From positions 9,696,497-9,760,496 of the forward strand of contig CM017568.1 in NCBI GenBank assembly GCA_007844125.1: 64,000 nucleotides of DNA, written 5' to 3'. The notes beneath the pieces are model-generated. The model did no database searches, was not told the DNA's origin, and saw only the letters and a list, made by a program, of their open reading frames with translations. The translations under genes were made by a program, and so were the position numbers. Source of the stretch: Sinonovacula constricta. Lineage: Eukaryota; Mollusca; Bivalvia; Cardiida; Solecurtidae. This document shows, piece by piece, positions 28,801 through 41,425 of the stretch (position 1 is the first letter of the stretch; every line of letters begins with the position of its first letter).

Positions 28801-30207
28801 CGCTCAAACATGTTTATTGCTCAAAACATTGAATGGTCCGTATTTCTTCATTTGATTTTAAACGAAAATATGACAAAGCCATATGGGTGTTACAGCATAT
28901 ATTTAAATTTGAAAAAGCACAAAGGTATTCAGTTTAATGAAAAATGCAAAAACACTGAAAAGTGACAGTACGTAATCTAGAGCAAATCCAACAGTAACCG
29001 CATTGGAGAACATTTTAAAACAGGGTAATAGCGTTAACATTGGTGAAATTAGTGTAAATATCTGAAAAGTATTCAAATTTTCTGTATAAAAATTAAAATG
29101 ATGCATTTTCGAAAGTGATGCGCAGAGACAGCTCTCAAAGATATCTTACAAACAAAAGAGTAGTGTCATACTTTTTTATCCAATTATTATTATGATTTCG
29201 TAATTGCGATAAGATACTGTTTTATTGGATTTTGATTTATATATACATATTAACCTAAATAGCACAATAGATATATTACAATGTGTTAATTATCGAATAC
29301 CTTTATACCAAATAAACTATATGTTGAAGCAAAGTACCTGACAATCATCTGTACGTACTTTGCGAAGAGCCCATAGACGCAAGAGAATGTTAAAATACGA
29401 CCACATTGCCAAAGTATTTGCGGAACAACAAAACAGATAAAGCAAGGTGTATATAGTAAGAAAAAAACTAAAAAGCTAACGCTACAACAGGCCACGTTTC
29501 GAGCCGAAAAAGAAGAAATTAAGGTTAAAAAGCAATAAAATACAAAAGGAACAAAATTGGGCAAAATTAAACGGCAATTCTTCTTTCGAACTTTTCAACA
29601 TGTTCAGGTGAAAATGTTTCATGGCAAACAAATAAATAGACAGGAGGCCAAATACGCAGGTGGAAGATTGTAGTTTGTAAAGAATGTAACGTCATTGCTT
29701 GTAAAACTAAATTACCTATTAAGAAATAAAGAAAAGGTTCTCTCGCTAAATTTATTTATCATTTAAGAGAGTTGTACTTACATGATTTACAGCCAAAACT
29801 AAAATAGCTATTTTATTAATGATTTATACGCTTACTGTAAACTGTGCATTTATATTATGCTAAAAGCATATAGTTATACACAGATACATACATTTAATGT
29901 AAAAGCACCCATGTAAACTTGCACTTATATGTGTTTTATACTAATTGTTATACCAATACACAGAATCATTGTAATTAGCCATATAATATGGATTAACTTC
30001 TTCACAACACTGACAAAATATGACACATTGAAGTCAAACTATGCGCATTTAATGACATATAATAATATGTTAAAAATGACTAGATTGACATTGTAAATTG
30101 AATCTATTCTGAGATCTAAGTATTCGTGTGTAAGCACATCATTATGACTTATATAGGCAGATCGATGTATGGGTTGTCCCATGTCTTGTTTTGCGATACG
30201 TGTCTGT
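25811..30207. other. No gene seen; possible regulatory patch at 26.34-26.41 kb
   Basis: Frames of 87-97 codons at 27.1, 28.3, 28.7 and 29.3 kb are hydrophobic or Lys-rich as expected from AT-rich DNA and match nothing. At 26345-26410 CCATTAATTG and CCATATATGTATGG occur in an otherwise more balanced stretch. Confidence 0.5.
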
Positions 30208-30270
30208 TTTGTGTTTTTGTTGTTGTTTTGTTTGTTGTTGTTGTTGTTTGTTTTTGTGTTGTGTTTTTTT
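30208..30270 (+). repeat. (GTT)n-rich simple repeat
   Basis: GTTGTTGTTTTGTTTGTTG and similar, about 60 bases. The frames on both strands here are composition artefacts. Confidence 0.75.
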
Positions 30271-32479
30271 CGCATTACAAACGACCATTACGGCTTTATC
30301 TGGTCAGATACTTAATCATGTTATCGAAGACATTTATAAATAGCCGAGAAGTTTTCCCGCACATTTAACGATGTTTTAGTTAAATAGACACTTACTAGTG
30401 AAGTGGATCAGCTCAGGTATGTTAAGAAAGTCACGCTTTTCAGTTAAGTAAAAAGTTTTTTTTCTTGAAGATAACACGTTAGCGTATTTGGTCTTGGGGC
30501 TTTGGTTTTAACTTGTTACAGGTGATTTCACAGCGACTGATACGGAAATAAGCTATTGTTATCTACTTGCAGAAATACATAGCTTCCTTATTTCAAAATA
30601 TTAAAAACTGTGCCATGTGGTCACACGTAACATGGCTTAGGTATATATTGATGATGTTGCAAAAAAATGATAAATATATTAAACCCTTTTAATCATGTAA
30701 ACAGATTTTATGAAACATTTAACATTACCTCTTAGAAAGAAGGGCGGGACAAAAAACATTTGACAAGACTTTTTGGTGTTTTTTTATTAACTTTTATTAT
30801 CCCCGTCTTAGGTGGAGGCAAGTCGGGGACCTATCCTGGAATCCACCTTATAATAAATATTAGTAGTACACGTTTTGTTAGAACATATTATAAACACAAT
30901 ATAAACATATCATTAAAACACAGGGAGGCATTAATATCATAGGTACATATATATAAGGGTACATATAAGCATACATGGCATTTTGCATTTGTATATCTGT
31001 TACAGATACAACATAGGTATAACAAATAGTTTGAGAAATTTCATCAATTCAGACCACGAAGGGGGATAATTCTGATGAAACCACTAGTGTGATTGGCTTC
31101 TTTTGATGGACTGTTGCTGATGCTGTAAGTATACTACAAAGCAAATCGTGATGTCAATCAGCTCTATCATGCTGTTGTCGGGGGGGTGGGGGATAGAGGG
31201 AGCGGCGGAGAAGTTAAGTAGTATATTTTCATAAATACAGTTATTCATAATATACATGCTGTAAAATCTAGCATCCTACCCAGCCGGTATATATATATAT
31301 TTCATTTGCTGATAGCGGACGTTGGACGTTAGTATCAACACATGTATTGTAGAGGACAGCCAAACCAATTATCTGTTTCAGGCTTTATCAAACGAATATC
31401 TAGGCGCTAAAGTGTCCATTCAGTAATTAGTTTTTGTGAAAAATTAATGGTCCTGTTTTAATATTTGCATATTGAGAGTAATTAAACATTCTTTATAGAT
31501 ACTTTAGAACACTAAAGGAAAGCTGGATATTATATCTCTGGCTGCTTTAGGCTGGTATAAGAAAAGAATTAATAAAAGAGTGATTTGCTTTTATGATTTT
31601 GATCAAAGATTTCTTAAACTAGATTGCTAGTCAAGTTTCAAGGTACCGGACCTGGTAGCGCAATCGGTAGAGCGTCGGTTTGATCCCGGGCCGCGGCATA
31701 CCAAAGTCGTTAAAAATGTTATTGGTATAGCTCCCTTGCTAACGCTCAAGCAAATATAAGGGTAGTTTCACGACTGGTTGGCCCGGTGTCAGGATAATGT
31801 GACTGGGTGTGGTATCATGTCAGGTGTTCACGGCATGCTATACACAGTGAAGGCAGCACTATATCTGCTTCAAGTGGACACCGTCTCCAGAATAACTGAA
31901 AAACTGTTGGTGGGACGAAAACCCAATAAACAATCAAACAAACAATTTTCAAGGGACAGAAAAAAAGAAAAAGGTTAGTCACATAAGCTTTTGACATGTT
32001 TTCTCCATCGTGGGATAAGGCTAAAATGTTTGTTAATAAGATGAAAAGTAGATTATCTAACAAAAATATATATGTTGATAATTAAATGAAAAAAAATCGA
32101 AGATCGTCCCATGAACAAGGAGACACACTATTGCTCATATATTTTTAAAAGTATGAATGTAAGTGTTTATGAGCATATGCAAACCTCCTTGCTTACTTTA
32201 CTTGCTGCTTTTTATCGGGCCCATGGCCTTAATCTAATCTTCCTTAACCTCCATGATGTTCACATTATTTTTGCGGATATACTGTTTAATCACTAGTTCA
32301 GCATTCAACAATTCAGGTAGAAATCATGAACATATAGATACATACTTTTTTCTTATACTTGAAGCTTTTTTCAGTCAAGCATCTCTCATCGTGCTTTTTA
32401 CATTGTTTAACCATGCAAGCCTTTATTAAAATTATTTCTACTGCATTTGCATAAGCATACATCAAGACAAGACGTTATA
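30271..32479. other. No gene apart from the SINE at 31.6 kb
   Basis: Plain sequence; the frames at 31778-32063 lie on the SINE. Confidence 0.55.
31644..31946 (+). mobile_element. tRNA-derived SINE (family A), plus orientation
   Basis: The head has an A-box-like TGGTAGCGCAATCGGTAGAG and a B-box-like GGTTTGATCCCGG. The body is shared with the element at 21649-21934, and the tail is ACCCAATAAACAATCAAACAAACA-like (TTTG/CAAA type). Direct repeats TTTCAAGG at 31636-31643 and 31947-31954 flank it. This is a retroposed Pol III-type element with no coding capacity. Confidence 0.88.
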
Positions 32480-33105
32480 CAAATAAAGGAAACCCAAGAG
32501 TTGGCGCCATGGAAAGGCAAGTCAACAAAAGAACAGGTTTCTATAAGACAATCAGAGTATACAAACTGTCCTATCAAAGTGAGATACTAACAGTAAGCAC
32601 CCGCATCTGGATATACAATACAATTTACAACCAATTTCGAACTGAGTGCAATAAACTATCTTAAATACGAACAATATATACACGAGATTCATGCATCGGT
32701 AGCTAAAGAACTCATTAAAAGCCAAGAAACAAGTCTGCCTGGAAGAACGATGACGTATCATAGAGCAAGGTAATGAAGTCTTTTACTGAAAAATGACGTC
32801 ATTTGAAATAAACCTTTCACTTTTTTAACACGAGATAGTCTACTTTGAATAGAATAACGGAAAATGACAACAGAAAACCTACGAATACAAATTTTACTAT
32901 GTTAATGCTTTTATAAGTAACAAGGTCCTGACTTTGCAATATAATAGTCAGACGAATTGTCTGCAAATGGCATGTTATATAATAAGGCAGACAATATACA
33001 GTGCAATCTCATGTTAAGGAGAAGATTGGAGACTGCTCACGTTACCACATTTATAAAAGGCACAATTGAAGAGATAAAGAGACGAAATTCTTACATTGAT
33101 GATCG
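32480..33105 (-). mobile_element. Family R copy, diverged, minus orientation
   Basis: Landmarks run in minus order: AGAGATAAAGAGACGAAATT, GTGCAATCTCATGTTAAGG, AAGCACCCGCATC, then a damaged end near CAAGAGTTGGCGCCATGG. It is longer but more diverged than most copies. Confidence 0.6.
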
Positions 33106-33239
33106 AAAGTAAGACTTTAATGTAGTCCGAACGTCTCGTTATCGTGTAATTTAAAAGCAATTCATGCTTATGACTGCAAAAAGGTGATTGGCAAGATATA
33201 CAGTATACTGAAGAAATTTGGGGTGGAAACCGTCATCAA

Positions 33240-33500
33240 TAAAAATATATAAAACAAAGACCTATGAAAAACCTACCGCCTTGGAACGGTCAGTCGGCAA
33301 TATGGACCGACTGGGGTGCTTAAACCGGTTTTACAGAGCTCTAACCTTGCACTTCCTGATGGGTTTCTCGAATGCAAGCAATGAAAAGAAAACTGATCCA
33401 TTTCAATAAGTGTCCAAGCGCTGACGTTTTGTTTGACAAGTTATGACGAAAGCAGTGACGTCATTGAAAAATAATGTCCACATAGCGTTTAGAAGAGAGA
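33240..33500 (-). mobile_element. Family R fragment, subfamily with a different upstream region
   Basis: It contains CCGCCTTGGAACGGTCAG and TGGGGTGCTTAAACCGG as in family R. Upstream it carries TGCAAGCAATGAAAAG and GTCCAAGCGCTGACGTTTT, which the 11-kb copy lacks. The copies at 6.9 and 37.2 kb share this version. Confidence 0.65.
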
Positions 33501-33954
33501 TATCTATTATTTCGATTAGAAAACGTACAGAAAATGTTAAAAGTAAATAAAATCAACTTTCCGAACCAAGAAAAAAGATGACCAGAGAAGAGTAAATGGT
33601 TGTAGCAACCTGTTCATGCGGGGATGGAATTGAGGAACCAAAGTCCAACGTCCATCAAAGGAAATACACGTAACAATCCTTATAGGATGAATTAAATGTG
33701 TGTTTTTCTGTTAGGGGGTCAGAACAGTTATTGAAGCCTTAAGTTGTAAATTTTATAAAGTACTTTCAATTAAAAGCTGGACTGTCTATGCTCTTACCCA
33801 TCATTGCTTTAAAATGTATTACACTTCGAAGTAATAATATCGTCATGGCGGAAGAGTTTTGAAATGGTTTGGGAATTTCTTTACTCAATTTGTGAAATCA
33901 AAGGCATTTTACATTTTACTAGTTGTAAACAGTTGTATACCTTTGAAATCATCA

Positions 33955-34160
33955 ACTCTGGTACAAATTGGTGTGAACATGCTAAGTTGAGAAATATAAC
34001 TACCAAAGAACGTAGTACAACATGAGTCCCCATTGAGGTATGGATAATTCACAATGAAGTTCGAATCGTGTTACTTGTTTTAGTATAACGTGAAAACAAT
34101 ACTTTGGCAATGATTATCTTAATGTCTAAAAATGCTGCTTTGAACAATGAGTTTGTCTTA
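33955..34160 (-). pseudogene. Second decayed reverse-transcriptase-type remnant
   Basis: On the minus strand AAFLDIKIII is followed, after disrupted frame, by VNYPYLNGDS and then SYISQL, in the same order as the remnant at 24.5 kb. The plus-strand DNA also aligns directly: both have AGGTATGGATAATTCACAA and AATGTCTA.AAATGCT. It lies upstream, in its own orientation, of the family R fragment at 33.2-33.5 kb, so the two probably belong to one old insertion. Confidence 0.5.
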
Positions 34161-34887
34161 AAATGTTTAAGTGGATAAATTAGAAGGATCCTGTAAATGA
34201 AGAAAAAATCATATACTCATAATATCGTAAAGTTGAATTCAATAGTTCTACACTTTCTACGCGGTAAGTGTATACGGAGAAAGTGTAAAGATAAAGTCAA
34301 CATCACGGAGTATAACAAAATCAGCGTCCTATGATACAACGCTGCTTCACAGGAAATACTAACCGCATAAGGTGTTAGCACGTTTGTTGAAAATGTTATC
34401 AAATGTTATAACACAAAAACCTTAATACCATTAAAGTTCGCGGAAAAGTATTTAGAAAAAATATGTAATGTGTTGTTTCTGCTCATGATAATATGTTTAT
34501 TCAATAAGACTTACCAATTTAGTGTTGATGAAATCATGAGCTGAAGTTTTTCACAATCTAAAAAAATCTAGTAATATTTAATGTAAATATGTCAAAAGAT
34601 TTATTTCGACCAAGTAATGTAAGCTCTTTTTACACGACGTATCAGCATTATTCACGAACTGCAGTAAGACAAGATATAAGTACCTGTAGTTTATAAATGT
34701 AACTGGTGGTGCTGGAGCTGGCAACAGACGACATAAATCCTGATATGTATGGTGTTTTGCTTTCTTATCATATAGCATCAATAGCTAGGTATTATTATAC
34801 CTAATTGCTTGAACTGTTGTTTTTAATTAATTTCAATGCGGGCAATTATTATAAGCTGCCTACCTTTGATGGTATATTTATATCTAC

Positions 34888-35105
34888 ATGCTTGTCTTTG
34901 AAAAGACCTTAGGAAGAGCAAAGTTGGGGCGTTCCCTAACCAAATTTAGTTACAATATTCGGTGCTTTCGCAGACTGACCATTTCAATGTGCCGTTTACA
35001 GTCGGACGTTTTCTCTGCGTGTATAAAGACTTTGCGTTTTTGTCCCGTGTTCATTATTTTGAGTGTGTGCCTTTGTCATATGGTTGACCAAATTTTAATT
35101 TGATC
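34888..35105 (+). mobile_element. Family R fragment, strongly diverged
   Basis: GACCTTAGGAAGAGCAAAGT, TTCGGTGCTTTCGCAGACTG, GACCATTTCAATG and TTTTTGTCCCGTGTTC follow the family landmarks in order with many changes. Confidence 0.45.
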
Positions 35106-35164
35106 ATTGTATACTGCGCTAGCCTGTCTTAACACACATTGGTTGGTGAATCCAATACAAAATC

Positions 35165-35205
35165 AAATCAAAACAAAAAACAAACAAACAAAAACAAAAA
35201 CAATC
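35165..35205 (+). repeat. (AAAC)n simple repeat
   Basis: CAAAACAAAAAACAAACAAAC-like sequence just after a family R fragment. It could be a SINE-type tail but has no recognisable body. Confidence 0.6.
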
Positions 35206-35748
35206 GACAATTTGACCTTCTGGTTAGTCACCTATCTCTATCATAGTGTTTTGCCATTCTAATCTTCACCAACACAGTCTTTGTTATATATTTCAAGGTT
35301 CACGGCGGACATAATAACATTGATTGTCTGCAGCATCTCCTTAAACATGTGAGTGTATATAATTAATCGCACGAGCATCGTGCTATTTGCCAACATTGAA
35401 ATAGCACTCAATGAATGATCTGTAAAGCCCGTTTACTGCGAGAGAATGATAAAGTAAATGTCGGTAAAGTCCGTAAACATTTTATCGATAAACATATTCT
35501 TGTGTCAGTGCTTAGCAAGAAACTATTATGGCGTTGTGAGTAAGCGTGTCAAATATTCTTTTTTATGGATAATTGCAATTTCGAATTCAGCTTAGTTTTT
35601 ATTTTGAATTTAAAATATATGCCTAGATTTCACACAATAATCATGCTGCACAAGTTAGGGCAAACCTGTGTATACTCTTCTTTTTTAACGCGGCAATCAC
35701 AGCTTTTTGGTTATCATGTAATAAGGTCTGTATTTATATATGGAGAAG

Positions 35749-36093
35749 GATAGATAGACAGCCAGACACAAGAAAGAGAGACAGAAATAGACAGAGACCG
35801 AAAGAGACAGATAGAAAGAGAAACAGAGACAGAAAGATAGACAGAGACAGATAGATAAATAGATAGATATACAGACAGACAGATAGAGACAGTCAGTAAC
35901 AAAGAGACGGAAAGACATTGAGCTGAGACAGACCGATACACAGAGAGAAAGACACAAAGACGGAGAAAAAAGAGAGACATAGAGACAGAGACAGACATAT
36001 ACAAACAGAGAAAGACAGACAGAGAGAGAGACAGATAAAGAGAGACAAATAGAGACAGAGAGGGAGAGACAGACACACAGACAGAGAGAACAA
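35749..36093 (+). repeat. Purine-rich (AGAC/AGAG)n tract
   Basis: About 345 bases of AGACAGAGAGAC-like sequence with few T. It is a degenerate compound microsatellite. The Ser/Leu/Cys/Val-rich frames read from the other strand are products of the repeat. Confidence 0.9.
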
Positions 36094-39000
36094 CAAGACA
36101 ACTCATTTTACCTGTCATTTTTCGCAGAAACCGATATGTGACAAGAAAAGAATCTTTATCTCGTTATACTGAAATAGGATATCGTGACAGCGATATATGT
36201 ATCTTTCTCCAATGAGACTGTCTGTCGACTCTTAATAACAAGAAACTTACCCCGTAAAGACAACAAAATATGTCATTATAACGATTTTGAGATATAAGGT
36301 CGTACTAGCCAGACCATTCTGGTGTCTCAGAACCTATTTAAGACACGTTTTTCATTGTTTCGTTTACACAATATATCGAGCTTTTTACAAATTACGAATT
36401 GCAAATAAAAAAACGATTATGCTTATACAATCGTTCGAACCAAAGATTGTTGCGTAAATAATCATGATACGCAAGCGTGCAGCATTAACTTAAGCAATAG
36501 CTTAGTGGCTTTGTGCGCGGACTTACAATTAAAGTTTGGGATAGTTTGGGTGGGGAGCAAACCTCATTTAAGTCGTATTATTTGCATTTTTCTACATTTG
36601 ATATAGTCCTATAATTTTGTAAATTATATTATGTTTAGTATACTTTTAAATGGTTTAAATCATTTATTCGACAAATTACAACTACATTACCACGGTATCT
36701 TTATATTAACATATTTTATTGATGTGTATAGAAAAGGTGATAAGTATTGAGCATGCGTTATCTTCGATTTGAGGGAATATATTAGTCAATTGTATGTACA
36801 AAAGAGGCATATTTTCCACGGATACAATAGAATGAATTAACATCCTTGAGAGACGACTCGAATTGATTAGTTTAGTGTTCATTCTTCTACCATTTCAAGA
36901 TAGGGCTATATTAAACAAGCTTCCTTTAAAACTTCAAGTAATTCCTGATTACGACCTATTTTGAAAAGTGTAAACATGGTCTTACTTTCCTGTTAACTAG
37001 TTAATCCTACTTCTTAACAAATTGTGCTTCTTGAAATACGTAAGTAATTAGTCGTAAAATGTTCAGGATAAGACTATATGACAAAGTTTTTTCAGAATTG
37101 AATCATATACCAAACTCTGAAAAGGCATAGGACAAAGGCATTTCCAATGCAAGCCAAGTAAAAAGTAAGAAAAAATTTGTGATTAGTCATTTAACGAAAA
37201 GAGCAAGCCCGACAGTTACCGTCTTGGAGTTACCGGTTTTACAGAGCTTTAACCTCGCACTACCTGATGGGTTTCTCAAATGCAAGCAATGAAAAGAAAG
37301 CCGATTTATTTGAATACAAAATGTCCAAGCGCTGATGTTTTCTTAGATAAGTTATAACGAAAGTAGTGACGTTATTGAAAAATAATGTTCACATAGTGTT
37401 AAGAAAAGGAAGGGGTATTATTGCGGTACTTAATGAGATATTTATTGCATCATCACGAGATAATGAACTTCTTATTTTGAGATATTTTCTTATTTTAATT
37501 CCAATGACATAATCGGGGTTTCGAAAGTTTCGGCATAATGATTTAACAAAAATGTCTACAGTTTTTCTAAGGCAAAAATATATAAAATGAGGACTAGTCC
37601 TCAGAGGGTTTCGATTCATGTAATATTCAACCTAGTAAAGTTACTTCGTATTTTGGCGAACTGTTAAAAACGTTGTTCAAAGTGGTGTTGATCAGGTTTG
37701 ATTGTTTCACAACCTGGCACGAACTGCTCTATTATTTGATGCTTTATTTTTCTTCTTTGTCTGATTGATTGCAGAAACTAGGTACATCAATTGGAAGATT
37801 TAACGTTGTTCAGGTTAGAACTCAACAATAAATATTCAATGTAAAATGACAATGAAGATATGCAATGAGATGAGTCTGTATTACCTGCAACTTATACAAA
37901 TGGTAACCCAACCTTTTCAGCTCTTGAATAAGTCACGTGGTACTTTTAACCTTCGTTTGAAACATGCAAGGTCAAAGGGTTCTAAGCATTATTTCCTGAC
38001 ACAGATAATAAAAGAGTTTGCATGTTCCACAGTCAAACATGATATTGTGTTACTAGACAATCACTCTTTTTGTCTCTAAATTACTGTATAATAAAGTTAC
38101 TGTTTAGTAGTAAATAAATAAAAGAATGTTAAAATGACATCTTCGTTAGCGTTAAGTCAGTTTGAGCTATGACCTGTCATCCTCTTCAATTCGGATCAAC
38201 AGTCTTGACTGTCAACAAAAAAGCTTAAACAACTTAATATTATTCCTCTTGTGATCAAGCAAGAACAAAATTTGTCTAATTAGTTATTGTTGTTATCTTG
38301 ACAGAATATAGAGATAATATCACATTAGGTGTAAATCATTTTTCAAGTTATCTATGACACACTTATTATCTAAAACGTTTTGCAAACGTCATATTTCTTA
38401 TCATGTTAAACAGCACAAGATAGTTGCAAGATAATTATAAACAATGTTACTGTCACTGATCATCAAGTCTTCTCAAAACCACATATAAACGCAGACACAA
38501 ACGCATACAAGCACGCTTGCACATTAATACATACACGTACTCAGTCGCACATAACAAAAAGAAAAAAGATACACAACCACGCCTCACAACACTTCATATA
38601 CCCCATGCTTACGAACAGTGTAGCTGGAAACATGCAATAGTTACAATAAGAAGAGTTTATTATAATACTATCATATATAAATACTTAGTATTTTCAGTTA
38701 TAAAATAAAAAAATCCCCAAAAGGAAGACAGGAAAAAAAAATTAATCAAGATCATCTCATTATGTGAAAATAACGTTGTTCTTTCGATATTCTAAAGTTT
38801 CTTTAATATATTTTGCAATGTTTATCAATATTTCCTTTTTATCAGAATTTAACATCTCACAAAAGTTATTAAAACTTGGTATTACCTAGATTTTTCAATT
38901 AAAAAGCGTGTTCTGATTTCATTATTAGCTGGGCAGATAAAAAAAGAAATGATTATCATCATCTATATCGTTTTATCACAATTCTGTTTCTGCCATATCG

Positions 39001-39204
39001 CCCTAACTCAATTTTTAAAGGATGTACGATAGGAGCAATTTAATTTTAGAAATAGATTTTTGGCACGCTATCAAGGTAATTTTCAAAAAAAAATGTTTTA
39101 AAGTGTTAAACAAGAACAATTTCTCTTTTTCCACAGTCGTGACTTTCGAGCGACCCGAACTTGCAAAAAATTAAAGATCCCTTCATTTCTAACTCTTGTG
39201 CTGA
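36094..39204. other. No gene seen
   Basis: Only the family R fragment at 37.2 kb was recognised. Confidence 0.55.
37195..37400 (-). mobile_element. Family R fragment, second subfamily
   Basis: CAGTTACCGTCTTGGAGTTA, TTTAACCTCGCACTACCTGA and GTCCAAGCGCTGATG match the 33.2-kb fragment closely, with a deletion removing the GACTGACCG part. Confidence 0.65.
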
Positions 39205-39380
39205 CTTCCAAAGCCGAGTGGTAGAGTCCTCGCCTTGTAACTCTCCTGACTACTCGGCTCTGACCGCGTGCGTTCGAGTTCGATGGACCATATGGGGGGG
39301 GGGGGGGGGCGATCTTCTAGCTGCCTAGCGGCGCGCCGAACGAAGATTCTAACCAGATATTCGCTTGGGGTCGGTCTCTA
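39205..39380 (+). mobile_element. SINE family B copy with internal poly(G)
   Basis: A tRNA-like head (AAGCCGAGTGGTAGAGTCC) with B-box CGTTCGAGTTCG is followed by a G run at 39294-39309, then GATTCTAACCAGATAT as in the 25.6-kb element. The head is serine/leucine-tRNA-like but is not a complete cloverleaf. Similarity fades after about 39380. Confidence 0.55.
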
Positions 39381-40117
39381 TCAAAATAACTGAACGTCAC
39401 CATACGTGTGTTACTGTGACGTATTTTAAAAAGAACTAGTTGGTATTTAAGTTGAATATCTGGATTTCTTTTAGTAATAGCCAGGTTAAATGTCACGTGA
39501 ATCATATTAAGAAAACATTGTTGTTTTTTTAAGCGCAATAGTTCTGGATTGTATTATTTGGTCCTCGTTTAAAACCAGTTACGACCTCAGAAGGGCACAG
39601 AACTAGTGAAGGAGGACTCAGTTTTCAATGTGAATTTTCAAATGGATCAATTATCTACTTAAGATGACTGGTTACTAATTTGTAGTTACTATAAACTAAC
39701 GACAATTGTATGGGTAAAGTCATCACAGTTTTGTTAATAGTGATAATTCATAATGTTACGGCAACAAGTAGGGGCTACTGCCGAGCTGCGTCTTTTATAA
39801 ACAAAATTGAGCACGTAAATGTCTTTCTCAGACGACCTGAATGACACCGCCCGAAATATTTATATCGGTCTCCTTTTAGGCATTTTAGTTGCAATCGTGT
39901 AGGTCCCAGGCCTGTAATCGCCTTATACTTGCTTGGCGACTGTTCGATTGAAATAAATATTTTGCTTATAAACATTATCCTTATTAACTCTATGCCTCAC
40001 AATCGAGCCAATCCGTGTACCTTTTTGGACAGACATGCGCGTGACTTTATGGCGCATATTCCTGGAGCAAAGCTAGGTTCTCAAGTTTCAAAATTCTAAA
40101 AGTAGCAAACAACAAAC

Positions 40118-40129
40118 AATAATTCAAAA
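40118..40129 (+). repeat. Target-site duplication, left copy, of the LINE
   Basis: AATAATTCAAAA is identical to 42116-42127 on the far side of the element's tail. It marks the 5' junction and lies directly before the truncated coding sequence. Confidence 0.9.
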
Positions 40130-41425
40130 TTAATCCTAGCATTGCCAAACCCTCGCAATGAAACAATTATAAATATTCAGAAAATGTTCTCTAAATTCCT
40201 TTGGGAAGGCAAACCTGGAAAAATTAAAGAGGAAGTTATTTACAATGACTATCAACAAGGAGGTTTAAGAATGGTCAATGTTAAAATATTTATAAATGCT
40301 CTTAAATCATCATGGATCAGAAAAATGATTCTAAGAAACAAAAAATCTTTGTTAATAGGTTGTCAGAGTAAAAACCTAAAAAATCTTCATGTCCTTGGGG
40401 CAGAATATATTAATATTAAATTACATACAATAGACAATCCTTTTTGGAAGGATGTTTATACATCGTATTATAATTTCATGAAATCTATCGTACCGAATAG
40501 CAGTAATGATGTAAAATGTACACACTTGTTTTATAATAATAATATTAAGGTCGGAGGTAAATTCATATATAGACGAAAATTTGTAGAGAAAGGTGTATAC
40601 TCTATTAATGATCTTTTAAATAAAAACGGCACATTTTATACTTTCACTGAGTTTGTTCAAACATTTGGACATATAACTAACTACCTTGATTATGCAAGTA
40701 TAGTTTCATCTGTTAAAACCTATTTAAAAAAGGTCAAAATGCACCATCCTGGTAATAGACTAGAAGAACCAATACTTCCTTTGTCACTTTCACTATTACT
40801 AAAAACAAAAACTGGGTGCAGAAATATGTATGACAGCATGGTTAAAAATAATATACAACCAAGTTCTATTTCAAAATGGTTAAATGAGTTGGGCTGTAAT
40901 AATATTGATGTTGTAAAACTATTTAAGCTGCCTTTTAAGTGCCATCAAAGTACCTTTTTGCAGTGGTTCCAATGTAGAATAAACCACCGAATATTAGGAA
41001 CAAATTCACTTCTTAAAAAAATGAATATTAAGAATAATAATCTGTGCTCGTTATGTCACCTAGAAGAAGAAACCATTTTTCATCTCTTCTGCAAATGTAA
41101 TATTGTGAAGACTTTTTGGCAAGATTTGATTATACTTATTAACACCAACTGTCCTGCATTAAACATTCCAATGTCAGATGCAGACCTTATTTTTGGAAAC
41201 AAAACTCTCCACAAAGTTATCAACTTGATTTTCATACTAGCTAAATATTATGTATTCAAAACTAAAGATAAAAACAAACACCCTAATGTTGGAGTATTTA
41301 AGAAATATATAATAAATCAATACAAGACTGATCAATATATTGCTAGTGAAAGTTTGAACCAGAGAACACATGATCAATATTGGAAACCTGTAATTGTCTT
41401 AATAAACAATATTTTAACAGAATAA
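40130..41425 (+). pseudogene. LINE ORF2 C-terminal fragment with zinc-knuckle-like motif
   Basis: An open frame of about 431 codons ends at TAA 41423-41425. It lacks the endonuclease and the reverse-transcriptase catalytic core, which were lost by 5' truncation. What remains is the segment after the RT domain. Counting residue 1 from the TTG at 40142, there is an FLWEGKPGKIK motif near residues 19-29 and GGLRMVNV near 40-47, both typical of the L1/Tx1 group. A C-x2-C-x8-H-x4-C cluster lies at residues 302, 305, 314 and 319, matching the zf-RVT type seen near the end of such ORFs. It has no ATG of its own at the truncation point, so it is unlikely to make a functional protein. Confidence 0.88.

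Noticed and set aside
35697..36118. Long Ser/Leu/Val/Cys-rich minus frames
   Set aside because: They are products of the purine-rich simple repeat, open in all three frames.
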